A DNA stretch of 64,000 bases from Pedobacter sp. AJM (GTDB lineage: Bacteria > Bacteroidota > Bacteroidia > Sphingobacteriales > Sphingobacteriaceae). The translations under genes were made by a program, and so were the position numbers. This document shows, one piece after another, positions 54,407 through 63,149 of the stretch. Under the pieces are notes generated by a model. That model worked only from the letters and a program-made list of their open reading frames with translations. It was not told the DNA's origin and made no database searches. Location of the stretch: contig NZ_NHOT01000003.1 in assembly GCF_002197755.1 (NCBI RefSeq), forward strand, positions 682,001 to 746,000, written 5' to 3'. The first letter of the stretch is position 1. The number at the start of each line of letters is the position of its first letter.

Positions 54407-55213
54407 CTACTTCTTATAGTACTGTTGTGCTTCAGGTAAATATTTTTGAATCTGAGCAATACGGGTTGCATCACTTGGGTGCGTACTTAAAAATTCTGCT
54501 GGTTTTTGCGCGCCTTCAGATGCAGCAGACATTCTATTCCAGAAACTGGTGGCATTCTGTGGATTGTATCCGGCCATCGCCATAAAAATCAAACCTAAAC
54601 GATCCGCCTCCAGCTCCTGGTTACGACTGAATTTCAACATGGCTACCGGTGTACCCACACCATAAAGGGTATTGAAAATCGACTGTGTTTTAGGATTTTT
54701 AGATAAAGCTACCCCTGCTGCAGCACCAACGCCCTGAGCCACCATTTCCTGCGACATGCGTTCGGCCGAATGACCTGCAATAGCATGCGCAATTTCGTGC
54801 CCCATTACAGTTGCCAGCCCCGCGTCATCCTGTGTCACGGGTAAAATTCCGGTATACACCACAATTTTTCCTCCTGGCATACACCAGGCATTCTTCTCTT
54901 TGTTTTGAACTACGTTAACTTCCCACTGGTAATCTGCAATTAAATTTCCATAATTATTGCTGTTCATATAGGATTTTACCGCATTGATCAATTTGTTTCC
55001 AACAGTTTTAACTTTTAAAGCCTGCGCATTTGATGCAGGTAAAACAGTATTTTTATTTTCTGTTAAAAATGTATTATAGGCCTGAAATGCCATGGGCAAC
55101 ACCTGATCATTACTTACCAAATCAAATCGACTACGTCCGGTTAGCGGAACGGTTGAACATGAATTAAATAATAAAATACCAGCAACACCTGCCGTTAAAA
55201 ATAACTTTTTCAT
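54407..55213 (-). CDS. M48-family metallopeptidase lipoprotein
   Basis: The 268-residue zinc protease is exported by a lipoprotein signal with C19 (LFNSCSTV). The zinc site is H139, E140, H143 (MGHEIAHAIAGH) with E202 (NQELEADRLG). The layout of a periplasmic protease domain without repeats is like E. coli LoiP/YcaL, which take part in outer-membrane protein quality control. It stands alone, 93 nt after plsY. Confidence 0.85.
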   Translation of the reverse strand: MKKLFLTAGVAGILLFNSCSTVPLTGRSRFDLVSNDQVLPMAFQAYNTFLTENKNTVLPASNAQALKVKTVGNKLINAVKSYMNSNNYGNLIADYQWEVNVVQNKEKNAWCMPGGKIVVYTGILPVTQDDAGLATVMGHEIAHAIAGHSAERMSQEMVAQGVGAAAGVALSKNPKTQSIFNTLYGVGTPVAMLKFSRNQELEADRLGLIFMAMAGYNPQNATSFWNRMSAASEGAQKPAEFLSTHPSDATRIAQIQKYLPEAQQYYKK

Positions 55214-55306
55214 AATGCGATTTTAGTTGATTGATAAACCCTTCGGGCACAACGGAGATTAAACATCATGCCAGCAAATAAGTTTTAATGAATGTGTTTT
55301 TGTTAA

Positions 55307-55954
55307 TTAGTTCGCCTTTTTCCTAAACAAATACACCTTGGATTCTTTGCCCTTCAGCAACCTTTCGAGATTTTTTTGATGCGTAACCAGAATCAGCACA
55401 CAAACCACCATGCCATAAAGCACTTCTGATTTTATGGAAACCTGAAACAGGAAGACAACACTGAGCGGAAATGTAAAACCCGCGCAAATTGAACTTAATG
55501 AAACATATTTTGTTAACAATAACACAATCACAAAAACCAGAACGCAAAGCATAGATGCTTCAAAGTTAACTGCCAAAATCATTCCAAAAAGTGTAGCCAC
55601 TCCTTTTCCTCCCCTGAAACCTGCAAAAACGGGAAATAAATGCCCCATTACCGCCGTTACACCCAGGGCAAGCTGATAATTTACAAACACTACTGAATTT
55701 TGTGGTCCGGTAACAGACATGCCTATAAGATAGGCTAAATTGGTAGCCGTATACCCTTTCGCAATATCAATGATCATTACGGCTATGCCCGCCTTTTTAC
55801 CTAAAACCCTGAAGGTATTGGTTGCGCCTGCATTACCACTTCCATACTCTCTTACATCAATACCATAAAAGGCCTGACCGAGCCATACAGCTGTAGGTAT
55901 AGACCCAAATAGATACGCGAACAATAAGGCGCTGAGCGAATAAACCGTAACCAT
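55307..55954 (-). CDS. plsY: Glycerol-3-phosphate acyltransferase PlsY
   Basis: The 215-residue membrane enzyme transfers an acyl group from acyl phosphate to glycerol 3-phosphate, beginning phospholipid synthesis. It has about five membrane helices and the loop motifs LFGSIPTAVWLG, GSGNAGATNTFRVLGKKAG and FRGGKGVATLFG. It lies 49 nt after nadC on the same strand. The length is normal. Confidence 0.9.
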   Translation of the reverse strand: MVTVYSLSALLFAYLFGSIPTAVWLGQAFYGIDVREYGSGNAGATNTFRVLGKKAGIAVMIIDIAKGYTATNLAYLIGMSVTGPQNSVVFVNYQLALGVTAVMGHLFPVFAGFRGGKGVATLFGMILAVNFEASMLCVLVFVIVLLLTKYVSLSSICAGFTFPLSVVFLFQVSIKSEVLYGMVVCVLILVTHQKNLERLLKGKESKVYLFRKKAN

Positions 55955-56003
55955 AGCCTACAATGATACAAAAAATAAACTTTCAATTTTATAGCACATC
56001 AAT

Positions 56004-56846
56004 TTAGTACGCTTTTAAGCTGATGTCCAGGCTTTTTACAGAATGTGTAAGTGCACCCATTGAGATAAAATCTACACTGCAAGCAGCATATGCTAACACA
56101 TTTTCTTCTGTAATGCCGCCAGATGCCTCTGTTGTAAACCGGCCGTTGATTAATGCTACAGCTGCTTTCAATTCCTCAAAATTAAAATTATCAAGCATAA
56201 TCCGATCTATACCTCCAATAGCCAACACCTGCGATAACTCATCCAGATTTCTTACTTCAATCTCTATTTGTAACGCTTTTTGATGATCAGCTAAATATTT
56301 TTTAGTGGAATGAATGGCATTTGAAATTCCTCCTGCATAATCTACATGATTGTCTTTAATCAGGATCATATCGTACAAACCTATCCGGTGATTGACACCT
56401 CCACCAATTCTTACTGCCCATTTTTCAAGGTAACGCAAACCCGGGGTTGTTTTACGCGTATCCAGAATTTTAGTCTTCGTATCTTTTAAAAGCGAAACGA
56501 TATGATTTGTTTTGGTTGCAATGCCACTCATCCGTTGCATGCAGTTTAAAACCAAACGTTCTGCAACAAGAATAGAATGGGTACTTCCGGATACCGTTAA
56601 ACCAATATCACCTACATTTACCTTGGCACCATCCTGTAACAACACCGTCACGTTTAAATCTGCATCAACAATTTTGAAGATCTCTACAGCCAACTCCATT
56701 CCTGCCAGAATCCCTTCTTCTTTGATAATGAGTTTTGCCTTTCCCTGAGTTCCTGCCGGAATGGTTGATAATGAGGTATGATCACCATCACCAATATCTT
56801 CAGCAAGTGCGTTTTTTATAAACTGATGTACAAGTAGAATATCCAA
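56004..56846 (-). CDS. nadC: Nicotinate-nucleotide pyrophosphorylase (carboxylating)
   Basis: The enzyme makes nicotinate mononucleotide from quinolinate and PRPP, for NAD synthesis. The 280-residue protein has EDIGDGDHTS, RKTTPGLRYLEKWAVRIGGG, NHRIGLYDMILIKDNH and EASGGITEEN. No ATG lies near the start. Two TTG codons are possible, at 56867 and 56846; the promoter at 56865-56895 would start RNA near 56857, so I choose 56846 (DILLVHQFIKNALAED). Confidence 0.9.
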   Translation of the reverse strand: MDILLVHQFIKNALAEDIGDGDHTSLSTIPAGTQGKAKLIIKEEGILAGMELAVEIFKIVDADLNVTVLLQDGAKVNVGDIGLTVSGSTHSILVAERLVLNCMQRMSGIATKTNHIVSLLKDTKTKILDTRKTTPGLRYLEKWAVRIGGGVNHRIGLYDMILIKDNHVDYAGGISNAIHSTKKYLADHQKALQIEIEVRNLDELSQVLAIGGIDRIMLDNFNFEELKAAVALINGRFTTEASGGITEENVLAYAACSVDFISMGALTHSVKSLDISLKAY

Positions 56847-56864
56847 AGTATAGATTTTATGCAG

Positions 56865-56895
56865 CAAAAATAAGAATTATTTGTGAGCGGGCAAT
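56865..56895 (-). promoter_or_regulatory. Promoter of nadC
   Basis: On the minus strand ATTG (56892-56895) is followed after 19 nt by TATTTTTG (56865-56872), a full -7 match. This leaves a leader of about 11 nt to the TTG at 56846. Confidence 0.55.
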
Positions 56896-57002
56896 TTACA
56901 GATGGATTTAAAGCAACCGGATTGAGGAAAATATATGGATTGGAAATCTGAATTTCTGCTATTTCCTGATCTTAAGTCAGCTGATATGGAGGACTCTGAC
57001 AC

Positions 57003-57401
57003 CTAGTCTTTAGCAGGTTCAATTCTTAATTCGGTAATTAAAAAACTGTTGTTAAATTTCTTCATGGTGATGGATACCCTGAATGTTTCTTTTGAAGTAT
57101 TTAAGATAACTACTCCGAAGCGGTAGTTTGGACTATTGTTGATTTTATGAAAAACACTTGTTTTGACCGCAGGATGCTTAATGAAAAAATCTCTGAGAAT
57201 TTGTTCACCCTGTGCTTTAGAATAGACATCTTCTTCATCAATAATAATTAATTCAATCGTTGAAGCGAAACTTTTCGCAATCTCTTTCGCATTGCCGGCT
57301 TTAAAATATGACGATAAATCATCAATAATATCGGCCTGGATGGCATTAGAACTATATAATGATGATAAACCAATAATAAATAAAAATAAGCTCCGGATCA
57401 T
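57003..57401 (-). CDS. DUF4783-containing secreted protein
   Basis: The 132-residue protein has a signal peptide (1-20, SSNA) and a DUF4783 domain, an NTF2-like fold, with DDLSSYFKAGNAKEIAKSFA, EQILRDFFIKHPAV and TMKKFNNSFLITELRIE. Domains like this are found near other Bacteroidota core genes, but their role is unknown. It follows the same direction as nadC, 156 nt upstream of it. Confidence 0.8.
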   Translation of the reverse strand: MIRSLFLFIIGLSSLYSSNAIQADIIDDLSSYFKAGNAKEIAKSFASTIELIIIDEEDVYSKAQGEQILRDFFIKHPAVKTSVFHKINNSPNYRFGVVILNTSKETFRVSITMKKFNNSFLITELRIEPAKD

Positions 57402-57469
57402 TTCTGTATTTTATACAGAATGGTTAGCTAAAATTATGCCATTAGCTGATCAAAAAACAGATTTCTTAA

Positions 57470-57499
57470 TTTGTATAACCTTCAATAAAGCTATATTTG
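57470..57499 (+). promoter_or_regulatory. Promoter of gpmI
   Basis: TTTG (57470-57473), 18 nt, TATATTTG (57492-57499): both boxes match the consensus exactly. The ATG at 57571 would give a leader of about 65 nt. A second -7-like word (TAATTTTG, 57556-57563) lacks a -33 box. Confidence 0.7.
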
Positions 57500-57570
57500 C
57501 CATATGAATAGAATACTAAAACAGGTTTTACAATAAAAGGTTTTGGTAATAATTATAATTTTGAATAAAT

Positions 57571-59094
57571 ATGGTAAATAATAAAAAACTCGCACTTATT
57601 ATTTTAGATGGTTGGGGCTACGGACGTCAGGATAATGCTGATGCAGCATATGCTGCAAAAACACCCTTTTTCGATTCTTTATTACAGCACTATCCAAATT
57701 CCAAGCTGGAAGCATCCGGCGAAGCAGTAGGATTACCAGCCGGACAGATGGGGAACTCTGAAGTTGGACATATGAATTTAGGTGCAGGACGTGTGGTTTA
57801 TCAGGAACTTGGCCGAATAAACAAAGCCATTACCGATAGAGAACTTCATGTTAATCCTGTTTTGCTTGACGCTTTTAATTATGCAAAGCAAAACAATAAG
57901 GCGGTTCATTTTATTGGTTTAGTTTCAAATGGCGGTGTACATGCGCACATTGAGCACCTGAAAGCACTTTGTGATGCGGCAAATGAAGCCCATGTGGAAA
58001 AAACTTTTGTACATGCCTTTTTGGATGGAAGAGATACGGATCCGAACGCTGGCTTAGGCTTCATTACCGACTTGCAAAATCACCTTCAACACGGTAACGC
58101 AAAACTGGCTTCAATGGTTGGACGTTACTATGCCATGGATCGTGATAATCGCTGGGAACGTGTAAAACGTGCCTACGATGTAATGGTAAATGGCATTGGC
58201 GAAACCACTCAGGATGCCTTGAACGCCATTCAAAATTCATATCAGAATGGCATAACAGATGAGTTTTTAAACCCGGTGGTACTTACCCAGGCCAATGGTG
58301 CACCCGTGGCTACCATTCAGCCTGATGATGTGGTGATCTGCTTTAATTTCCGTACAGACAGAGGACGTGAAATTACTACTGCATTAACACAAAAAGATTT
58401 TCCGGAGCAGCAGATGCATAAATTACCATTGTATTATGTCACCATGACTACATACGATGAAAGCTTTGAAAAAGTAAATGTCATGTTTACTAAAGATGAC
58501 CTGACCAAAACCATTGGGGAGGTTTTAGCCCAAAATCATAAAAATCAGATCCGCATTGCAGAAACAGAAAAATATCCTCATGTTACCTTTTTCTTCTCAG
58601 GTGGAAGAGAAAACGAATTTGAAAATGAAAAACGTATTTTAATTCCTTCGCCTAAAGTAGCCACTTACGATCTGCAACCGGAAATGAGTGCAGCCGGCAT
58701 TACCGAGGCCATTACGGCAGAAATGGAAACCGGATGGGCAGATTTTATTTGCCTGAACTTTGCAAATCCGGATATGGTGGGCCATACCGGTGTTTTTGAT
58801 GCAGTGGTAAAGGCTGTAGAAACTGCAGATCAATGTGCGGAAATAGTGGTGAAGAAAGGTTTAGAAAATGGTTATTCCTTTATTTTACTGGCAGATCATG
58901 GCAACTCTGAATTTATGGTTAATGGCGATGGATCTGCAAATACAGCCCATACGACTAACCTGGTTCCCTGCATCCTGATTGACCATGATTATAAAACCAT
59001 TGCTGATGGAAAGCTTGGTGATATCGCGCCTACTGTGCTTAGGATTTTAGGTGTGGATATTCCTGCAGAAATGACTGGAAACGTTTTAGTATAA
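57571..59094 (+). CDS. gpmI: 2,3-bisphosphoglycerate-independent phosphoglycerate mutase
   Basis: The 507-residue glycolytic enzyme interconverts 3- and 2-phosphoglycerate with two Mn ions. The metal Asp D13 lies in LIILDGWGYG and the phosphorylated Ser is S63 in MGNSEVGHMNLGAGR. FNFRTDRGRE, NFANPDMVGHTG and LADHGNSE complete the alkaline-phosphatase-type site. The stop overlaps the ATG of the lipoprotein gene (TAATG). Confidence 0.95.
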   Translation: MVNNKKLALIILDGWGYGRQDNADAAYAAKTPFFDSLLQHYPNSKLEASGEAVGLPAGQMGNSEVGHMNLGAGRVVYQELGRINKAITDRELHVNPVLLDAFNYAKQNNKAVHFIGLVSNGGVHAHIEHLKALCDAANEAHVEKTFVHAFLDGRDTDPNAGLGFITDLQNHLQHGNAKLASMVGRYYAMDRDNRWERVKRAYDVMVNGIGETTQDALNAIQNSYQNGITDEFLNPVVLTQANGAPVATIQPDDVVICFNFRTDRGREITTALTQKDFPEQQMHKLPLYYVTMTTYDESFEKVNVMFTKDDLTKTIGEVLAQNHKNQIRIAETEKYPHVTFFFSGGRENEFENEKRILIPSPKVATYDLQPEMSAAGITEAITAEMETGWADFICLNFANPDMVGHTGVFDAVVKAVETADQCAEIVVKKGLENGYSFILLADHGNSEFMVNGDGSANTAHTTNLVPCILIDHDYKTIADGKLGDIAPTVLRILGVDIPAEMTGNVLV

Positions 59095-59627
59095 TGATAA
59101 AAAACCTTTGTATACTGGTATTTGCTTTGGCATTTCTTTCGTGTAACCCACATGAAGAACCTAAGGCAAATACCGGATTACCCTATTTCGATTTAAAAGG
59201 TTACTTCGGAAATGAGATCATGCGTTTAAAGAAGGCTAAACCCATAGTAAATAAAACAGTTAGTATAAATGGCGTAAAAGAAAATAAATCCCTTCATATT
59301 AATGACTGGGATAAGGAACTGGCCATTTTTATAGATGCCGATATCAATAAAAATTCATGGAAAGGTAGCTTTAAGACTAACCGGAAAGATGACATAATCA
59401 CCTACACATCTGACAATAAAAAAATCCCGGTAAAAAAGATTTCGGTAACGGAAAAGTCATCGAAAATTAGCAGGATTGAAATCATTATTAACCAAAAGAA
59501 TATTTTATTTCAATCACAGGATACACTTACCTACCTCCCGGATCAGTTATATCAAATTAAAAAACAACAGAAAATAAGATTTCTTTCAACTAAAAATTAC
59601 GCCGTAATAGCCAGTTTTAATCCATAA
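59094..59627 (+). CDS. Lipoprotein of unknown function
   Basis: The 177-residue product has a lipobox ending FLSC (C17). The mature part has FDLKGYFGNEIMRLKKAKPI and WKGSFKTNRKDDIITYTSDN, with a beta-rich pattern but no recognised family. It starts in the stop codon of gpmI and so is translated from the same transcript, though a role in glycolysis is unlikely. Confidence 0.65.
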   Translation: MIKNLCILVFALAFLSCNPHEEPKANTGLPYFDLKGYFGNEIMRLKKAKPIVNKTVSINGVKENKSLHINDWDKELAIFIDADINKNSWKGSFKTNRKDDIITYTSDNKKIPVKKISVTEKSSKISRIEIIINQKNILFQSQDTLTYLPDQLYQIKKQQKIRFLSTKNYAVIASFNP

Positions 59628-59659
59628 AAAAAGCAGATTTGAATCTGCTTTTTTTATGG
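59622..59659. terminator. Bidirectional terminator between the lipoprotein and TPR genes
   Basis: Two 18-nt arms (59622-59639, 59642-59659) form a perfect stem with a TG loop. A and T runs in the stem serve as U-tracts for both strands. It includes the lipoprotein stop codon. Confidence 0.85.
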
Positions 59660-59669
59660 ATTTCCAATT

Positions 59670-60290
59670 CTATTTTAAACTGACGATCTGCGCTTTATCG
59701 TAAGCTACCCAATCGATAATGTCTTTCCTTAAAGGCTGCATGGTAAGCACTTTTTGAAAATCTGCGATAGAATTGTTAAATAATGCAACACAGGCTAGCT
59801 TTTCGGTGTTTTTCTTTACTTTATAGGATTTAAAAATTGCATAATCTTTATAGGCTAGTCCACGGTTCTGAAACATTTGTGTATCCTCATCCCCGTTAAT
59901 TTCAATGGCTTTGGTAAAATCCTTAATGGCAGCTGTATAAAAATTTTCACGCATGGTATTTAATGATTCTTTCGGATCATTTGCGATGTTTAACCTGGCT
60001 TTTCCACGATAATAATAAGCAGACACCTCATTAGGCTTCATGGTCAACAAACGACTATAAGTAGCAATACACTTTTCATATTCTCCATTTTGAAAATAAG
60101 AATAGCCCAGCATTTTTAAAACATTGGCATTATCGGGTGTTTTGGTATCGGCTTTTTCTAATTGTGTAACTGCAGTTTTATAATCGCCTTTCATCATGGC
60201 CTGCATGCTTTTCTCATAATTGTTCTGAGCAAAACTGGTGGTTGAAGAAAAAATGATTAAACCTAAAATCGCTTTTTTAAAATAGTTCAT
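59670..60290 (-). CDS. Secreted TPR-repeat protein
   Basis: The 206-residue protein has a signal peptide (1-21, TSFAQ) and about four tetratricopeptide repeats (25-150), for example MMKGDYKTAVTQLEKADTK, VLKMLGYSYFQNGEYEKCI and SAYYYRGKARLNIANDPKE. It is a likely scaffold in the periplasm. Partners are unknown. Confidence 0.8.
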   Translation of the reverse strand: MNYFKKAILGLIIFSSTTSFAQNNYEKSMQAMMKGDYKTAVTQLEKADTKTPDNANVLKMLGYSYFQNGEYEKCIATYSRLLTMKPNEVSAYYYRGKARLNIANDPKESLNTMRENFYTAAIKDFTKAIEINGDEDTQMFQNRGLAYKDYAIFKSYKVKKNTEKLACVALFNNSIADFQKVLTMQPLRKDIIDWVAYDKAQIVSLK

Positions 60291-60472
60291 GTATGAATAA
60301 TAATTTAGATGAATCCAGCACCTTCAGGGTGTTTTTTTTGCAATATAATCCTATTATGATAATTTAATAGTTTTTAATTTTCTTTATCTAAAAAACGGAA
60401 AGCCCAGATATTAGCTTAAACGATCAATTAGAAGAAATATGATATTGACTTAAAATTATATTTCTCTGCCTT

Positions 60473-60504
60473 TTTAACATAAGATTAATATAGTTTTTAC
60501 TTTG
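60473..60504 (+). promoter_or_regulatory. Putative promoter of lon in a 305-nt intergenic region
   Basis: TTTA (60473-60476) is followed after 20 nt by TTACTTTG (60497-60504), a 7/8 match to the -7 box. This would give a leader of about 85 nt to the ATG. I see no other feature in 60291-60595 and no obvious CIRCE-type heat-shock inverted repeat. Confidence 0.4.
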
Positions 60505-60595
60505 GCACAAGAGTTGAATTTATTATATTACTAACATAATTAAACAATGTGAATACGATTAAACTGCCAGTTTGTCGTGAGAGGAAAACGTGAAA

Positions 60596-63067
60596 ATGAG
60601 TAAACAAGATATATTTGATTTCCATTCTGCTATGCCAATTATAAATGAGGATACCGAATTCTTCCCTTTAATGTCTCAACAAGACGAGGAGGAAATGAAC
60701 AACGAGGATACGCCTGAAACATTGGCTATTTTACCCTTAAGGAATACTGTTTTGTTTCCGGGAGTGGTTATTCCCATTACAGTTGGGCGGGATAAATCCA
60801 TTAAATTAATTAAAGAAGCTTATAAGGGAAATAAAATCATTGGTGTGGTTTCTCAAAAGGATGTTTCCATCGAAGATCCTACCTTTGAGCAACTTAACTC
60901 AGTGGGTACTGTGGCCAACATCATCAAATTGCTGCAGATGCCTGATGGCAACACCACTGTAATTATTCAGGGTAAACAGCGCTTCAGCTTAATTGAAGAA
61001 GTACAGAATGAGCCTTATATCAAAGCTGTTATTAAAAAATTTGAAGAGCAAAAACACAAGAGCGACAAAGAGTTCAAAACCTTAATCGCGTCTATACGCG
61101 AAATGTCGGCCCAGATTATTCAGCTTTCTCCAAATATACCAAGTGAGGCCAGTATCGCGCTGAAAAACATTGAAAGCAATTCATTTCTGATCAATTTTAT
61201 TTCGTCAAACATGAATGCCGAAATGGCCGACAAGCAAAAGATTCTGGAAATGAATAAATTGCTTGATCGCGCACAAAAAGTGATGGAATTGTTGATGGTA
61301 GAATTACAGATGCTGGAGTTGAGAAACCAGATTCAATCTAAAGTTCGTACCGATCTGGATAAACAACAACGTGATTATTTCCTGAACCAGCAATTAAAAA
61401 CCATACAGGAAGAATTAGGCGGCAACTCTGCCGACCTGGAATTTGATGCCTTACAGGAGAAAGCAAAACTGAAAAAATGGTCGAAAGAAGTTAATGCGCA
61501 TTTTGATAAGGAACTGGATAAATTAGGCCGAATGAACCCGGCTGCACCAGATTATTCTGTACAGTTGAATTATCTTGAATTACTTTTGGATTTACCATGG
61601 CGTGAGTTTACCAAAGATAATTTCGATTTAAAAAGAGCGCAACGTATTTTAGATAAAGACCACTTTGGCCTTGAAAAAGTAAAACAACGTATCATAGAAT
61701 ATCTTGCCGTGCTAAAACTTAAGCGCGACATGAAAGCACCTATTCTTTGTTTAGTGGGGCCTCCGGGAGTAGGTAAAACTTCTCTGGGGAAATCAATTGC
61801 AAAAGCTTTAGGCCGCAAGTATGTCAGAATGGCCCTCGGTGGAATCAGGGATGAAGCAGAAATCCGCGGTCACCGTAAAACATACATTGGTGCCATGCCC
61901 GGACGGATCATTTCATCAATTAAAAAAGCCGGTGCTGATAATCCCGTATTTGTTTTAGATGAGATAGATAAGGTTGGAACCGATCACCGTGGCGACCCAT
62001 CTTCGGCCCTCTTAGAGGTACTTGATCCGGAGCAAAACAATGCTTTTTATGACCACTATGTAGAGATGGATTACGATTTATCTAATATATTGTTCATAGC
62101 TACCGCCAACTCGCTTAGTACCATTCAGCCTGCTTTACTGGATCGTATGGAAATTATTGAAGTTAACGGTTATACCATTGAAGAAAAAATAGAGATTGCC
62201 AAGAAATACCTGCTTCCTAAGCAGAAAGAAAATCACGGTTTAGAGAATAAGCATATTACCCTTAAACCAGCACTGATTGAAAAGGTAATTGAAGATTATA
62301 CCCGTGAATCTGGTGTAAGGGGACTGGAAAAAAGAATAGGTTCTCTGGTTCGTGGTGTGGCTACAAAGGTGGCTATGGAAGAAGAATACAGTGCAACTTT
62401 AACAAATGAAGATGTTGAACGCATACTAGGTGCACCAATTTACGATAAAGATTTATACGAAGGCAATGAAGTAGCCGGTGTGGTTACCGGTCTGGCCTGG
62501 ACAAGTGTTGGTGGCGATATTTTATTTATCGAATCCAGCTTAAGCCCCGGAAAAGGAAAATTAACCTTAACCGGTAATCTGGGTGATGTGATGAAAGAAT
62601 CTGCCGTAATTGCATTGGCTTACTTACGTGCTCATGCTGCAGAATTTGGAATCGATTATACCTTATTTGATAACTGGGATGTTCACGTACACGTACCTGC
62701 CGGCGCGACACCAAAGGATGGTCCATCTGCTGGTGTAACCATGTTAACGGCCTTAACCTCTGTCTTTACGCAGCGAAAAGTAAAACAACATTTGGCCATG
62801 ACCGGTGAAATTACCCTCCGTGGTAAAGTGCTGCCTGTGGGTGGAATCAAAGAAAAAATCCTGGCAGCCAAAAGGGCCAATATTAAGGAGATTATCCTTT
62901 GTAAAAGTAACCGCAAGGATATTTTAGAGATTAAAGAAAGCTATATCAAAGACCTTACCTTTCATTACGTAAATGAAATGAGTGAAGTCATAGATTTGGC
63001 TTTAACTAAAAATAAAGTTAAAAAACCTTTGGATCTGAGTATTAAAGCCGCACCCATTGTAAATTAA
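60596..63067 (+). CDS. lon: ATP-dependent Lon protease
   Basis: The 823-residue protein degrades damaged and regulatory proteins. The N-terminal substrate domain ([19 protein letters not shown]) is followed by a coiled region, the AAA+ module with Walker A in [15 protein letters not shown] and Walker B in [11 protein letters not shown], and the protease domain with catalytic Ser in [12 protein letters not shown] and Lys in [13 protein letters not shown]. The ATG at 60596 is chosen over a GTG at 60590. A terminator follows. Confidence 0.95.
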   Translation: MSKQDIFDFHSAMPIINEDTEFFPLMSQQDEEEMNNEDTPETLAILPLRNTVLFPGVVIPITVGRDKSIKLIKEAYKGNKIIGVVSQKDVSIEDPTFEQLNSVGTVANIIKLLQMPDGNTTVIIQGKQRFSLIEEVQNEPYIKAVIKKFEEQKHKSDKEFKTLIASIREMSAQIIQLSPNIPSEASIALKNIESNSFLINFISSNMNAEMADKQKILEMNKLLDRAQKVMELLMVELQMLELRNQIQSKVRTDLDKQQRDYFLNQQLKTIQEELGGNSADLEFDALQEKAKLKKWSKEVNAHFDKELDKLGRMNPAAPDYSVQLNYLELLLDLPWREFTKDNFDLKRAQRILDKDHFGLEKVKQRIIEYLAVLKLKRDMKAPILCLVGPPGVGKTSLGKSIAKALGRKYVRMALGGIRDEAEIRGHRKTYIGAMPGRIISSIKKAGADNPVFVLDEIDKVGTDHRGDPSSALLEVLDPEQNNAFYDHYVEMDYDLSNILFIATANSLSTIQPALLDRMEIIEVNGYTIEEKIEIAKKYLLPKQKENHGLENKHITLKPALIEKVIEDYTRESGVRGLEKRIGSLVRGVATKVAMEEEYSATLTNEDVERILGAPIYDKDLYEGNEVAGVVTGLAWTSVGGDILFIESSLSPGKGKLTLTGNLGDVMKESAVIALAYLRAHAAEFGIDYTLFDNWDVHVHVPAGATPKDGPSAGVTMLTALTSVFTQRKVKQHLAMTGEITLRGKVLPVGGIKEKILAAKRANIKEIILCKSNRKDILEIKESYIKDLTFHYVNEMSEVIDLALTKNKVKKPLDLSIKAAPIVN

Positions 63068-63123
63068 ATGGGAAATCTTTGGGGTGACCTTTCGAAAATC
63101 CAATAACAATAAATACATTTATG

Positions 63124-63149
63124 GCCCGGATAATCATCCGGGCTTTTTT
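63124..63149 (+). terminator. Terminator after lon, directly abutting the next start codon
   Basis: An 8-bp GC-rich stem (GCCCGGAT / ATCCGGGC) with an AATC loop is followed by six T at 63144-63149. The next base is the A of the lpxR-like start codon. Confidence 0.85.

Noticed and set aside
56846..56854. TATACTTTG on the minus strand inside the nadC 5' region as the -7 element.
   Set aside because: It has three bases between TA and TTTG instead of two and would place the RNA start inside the conserved coding part; the box at 56865-56872 fits better.
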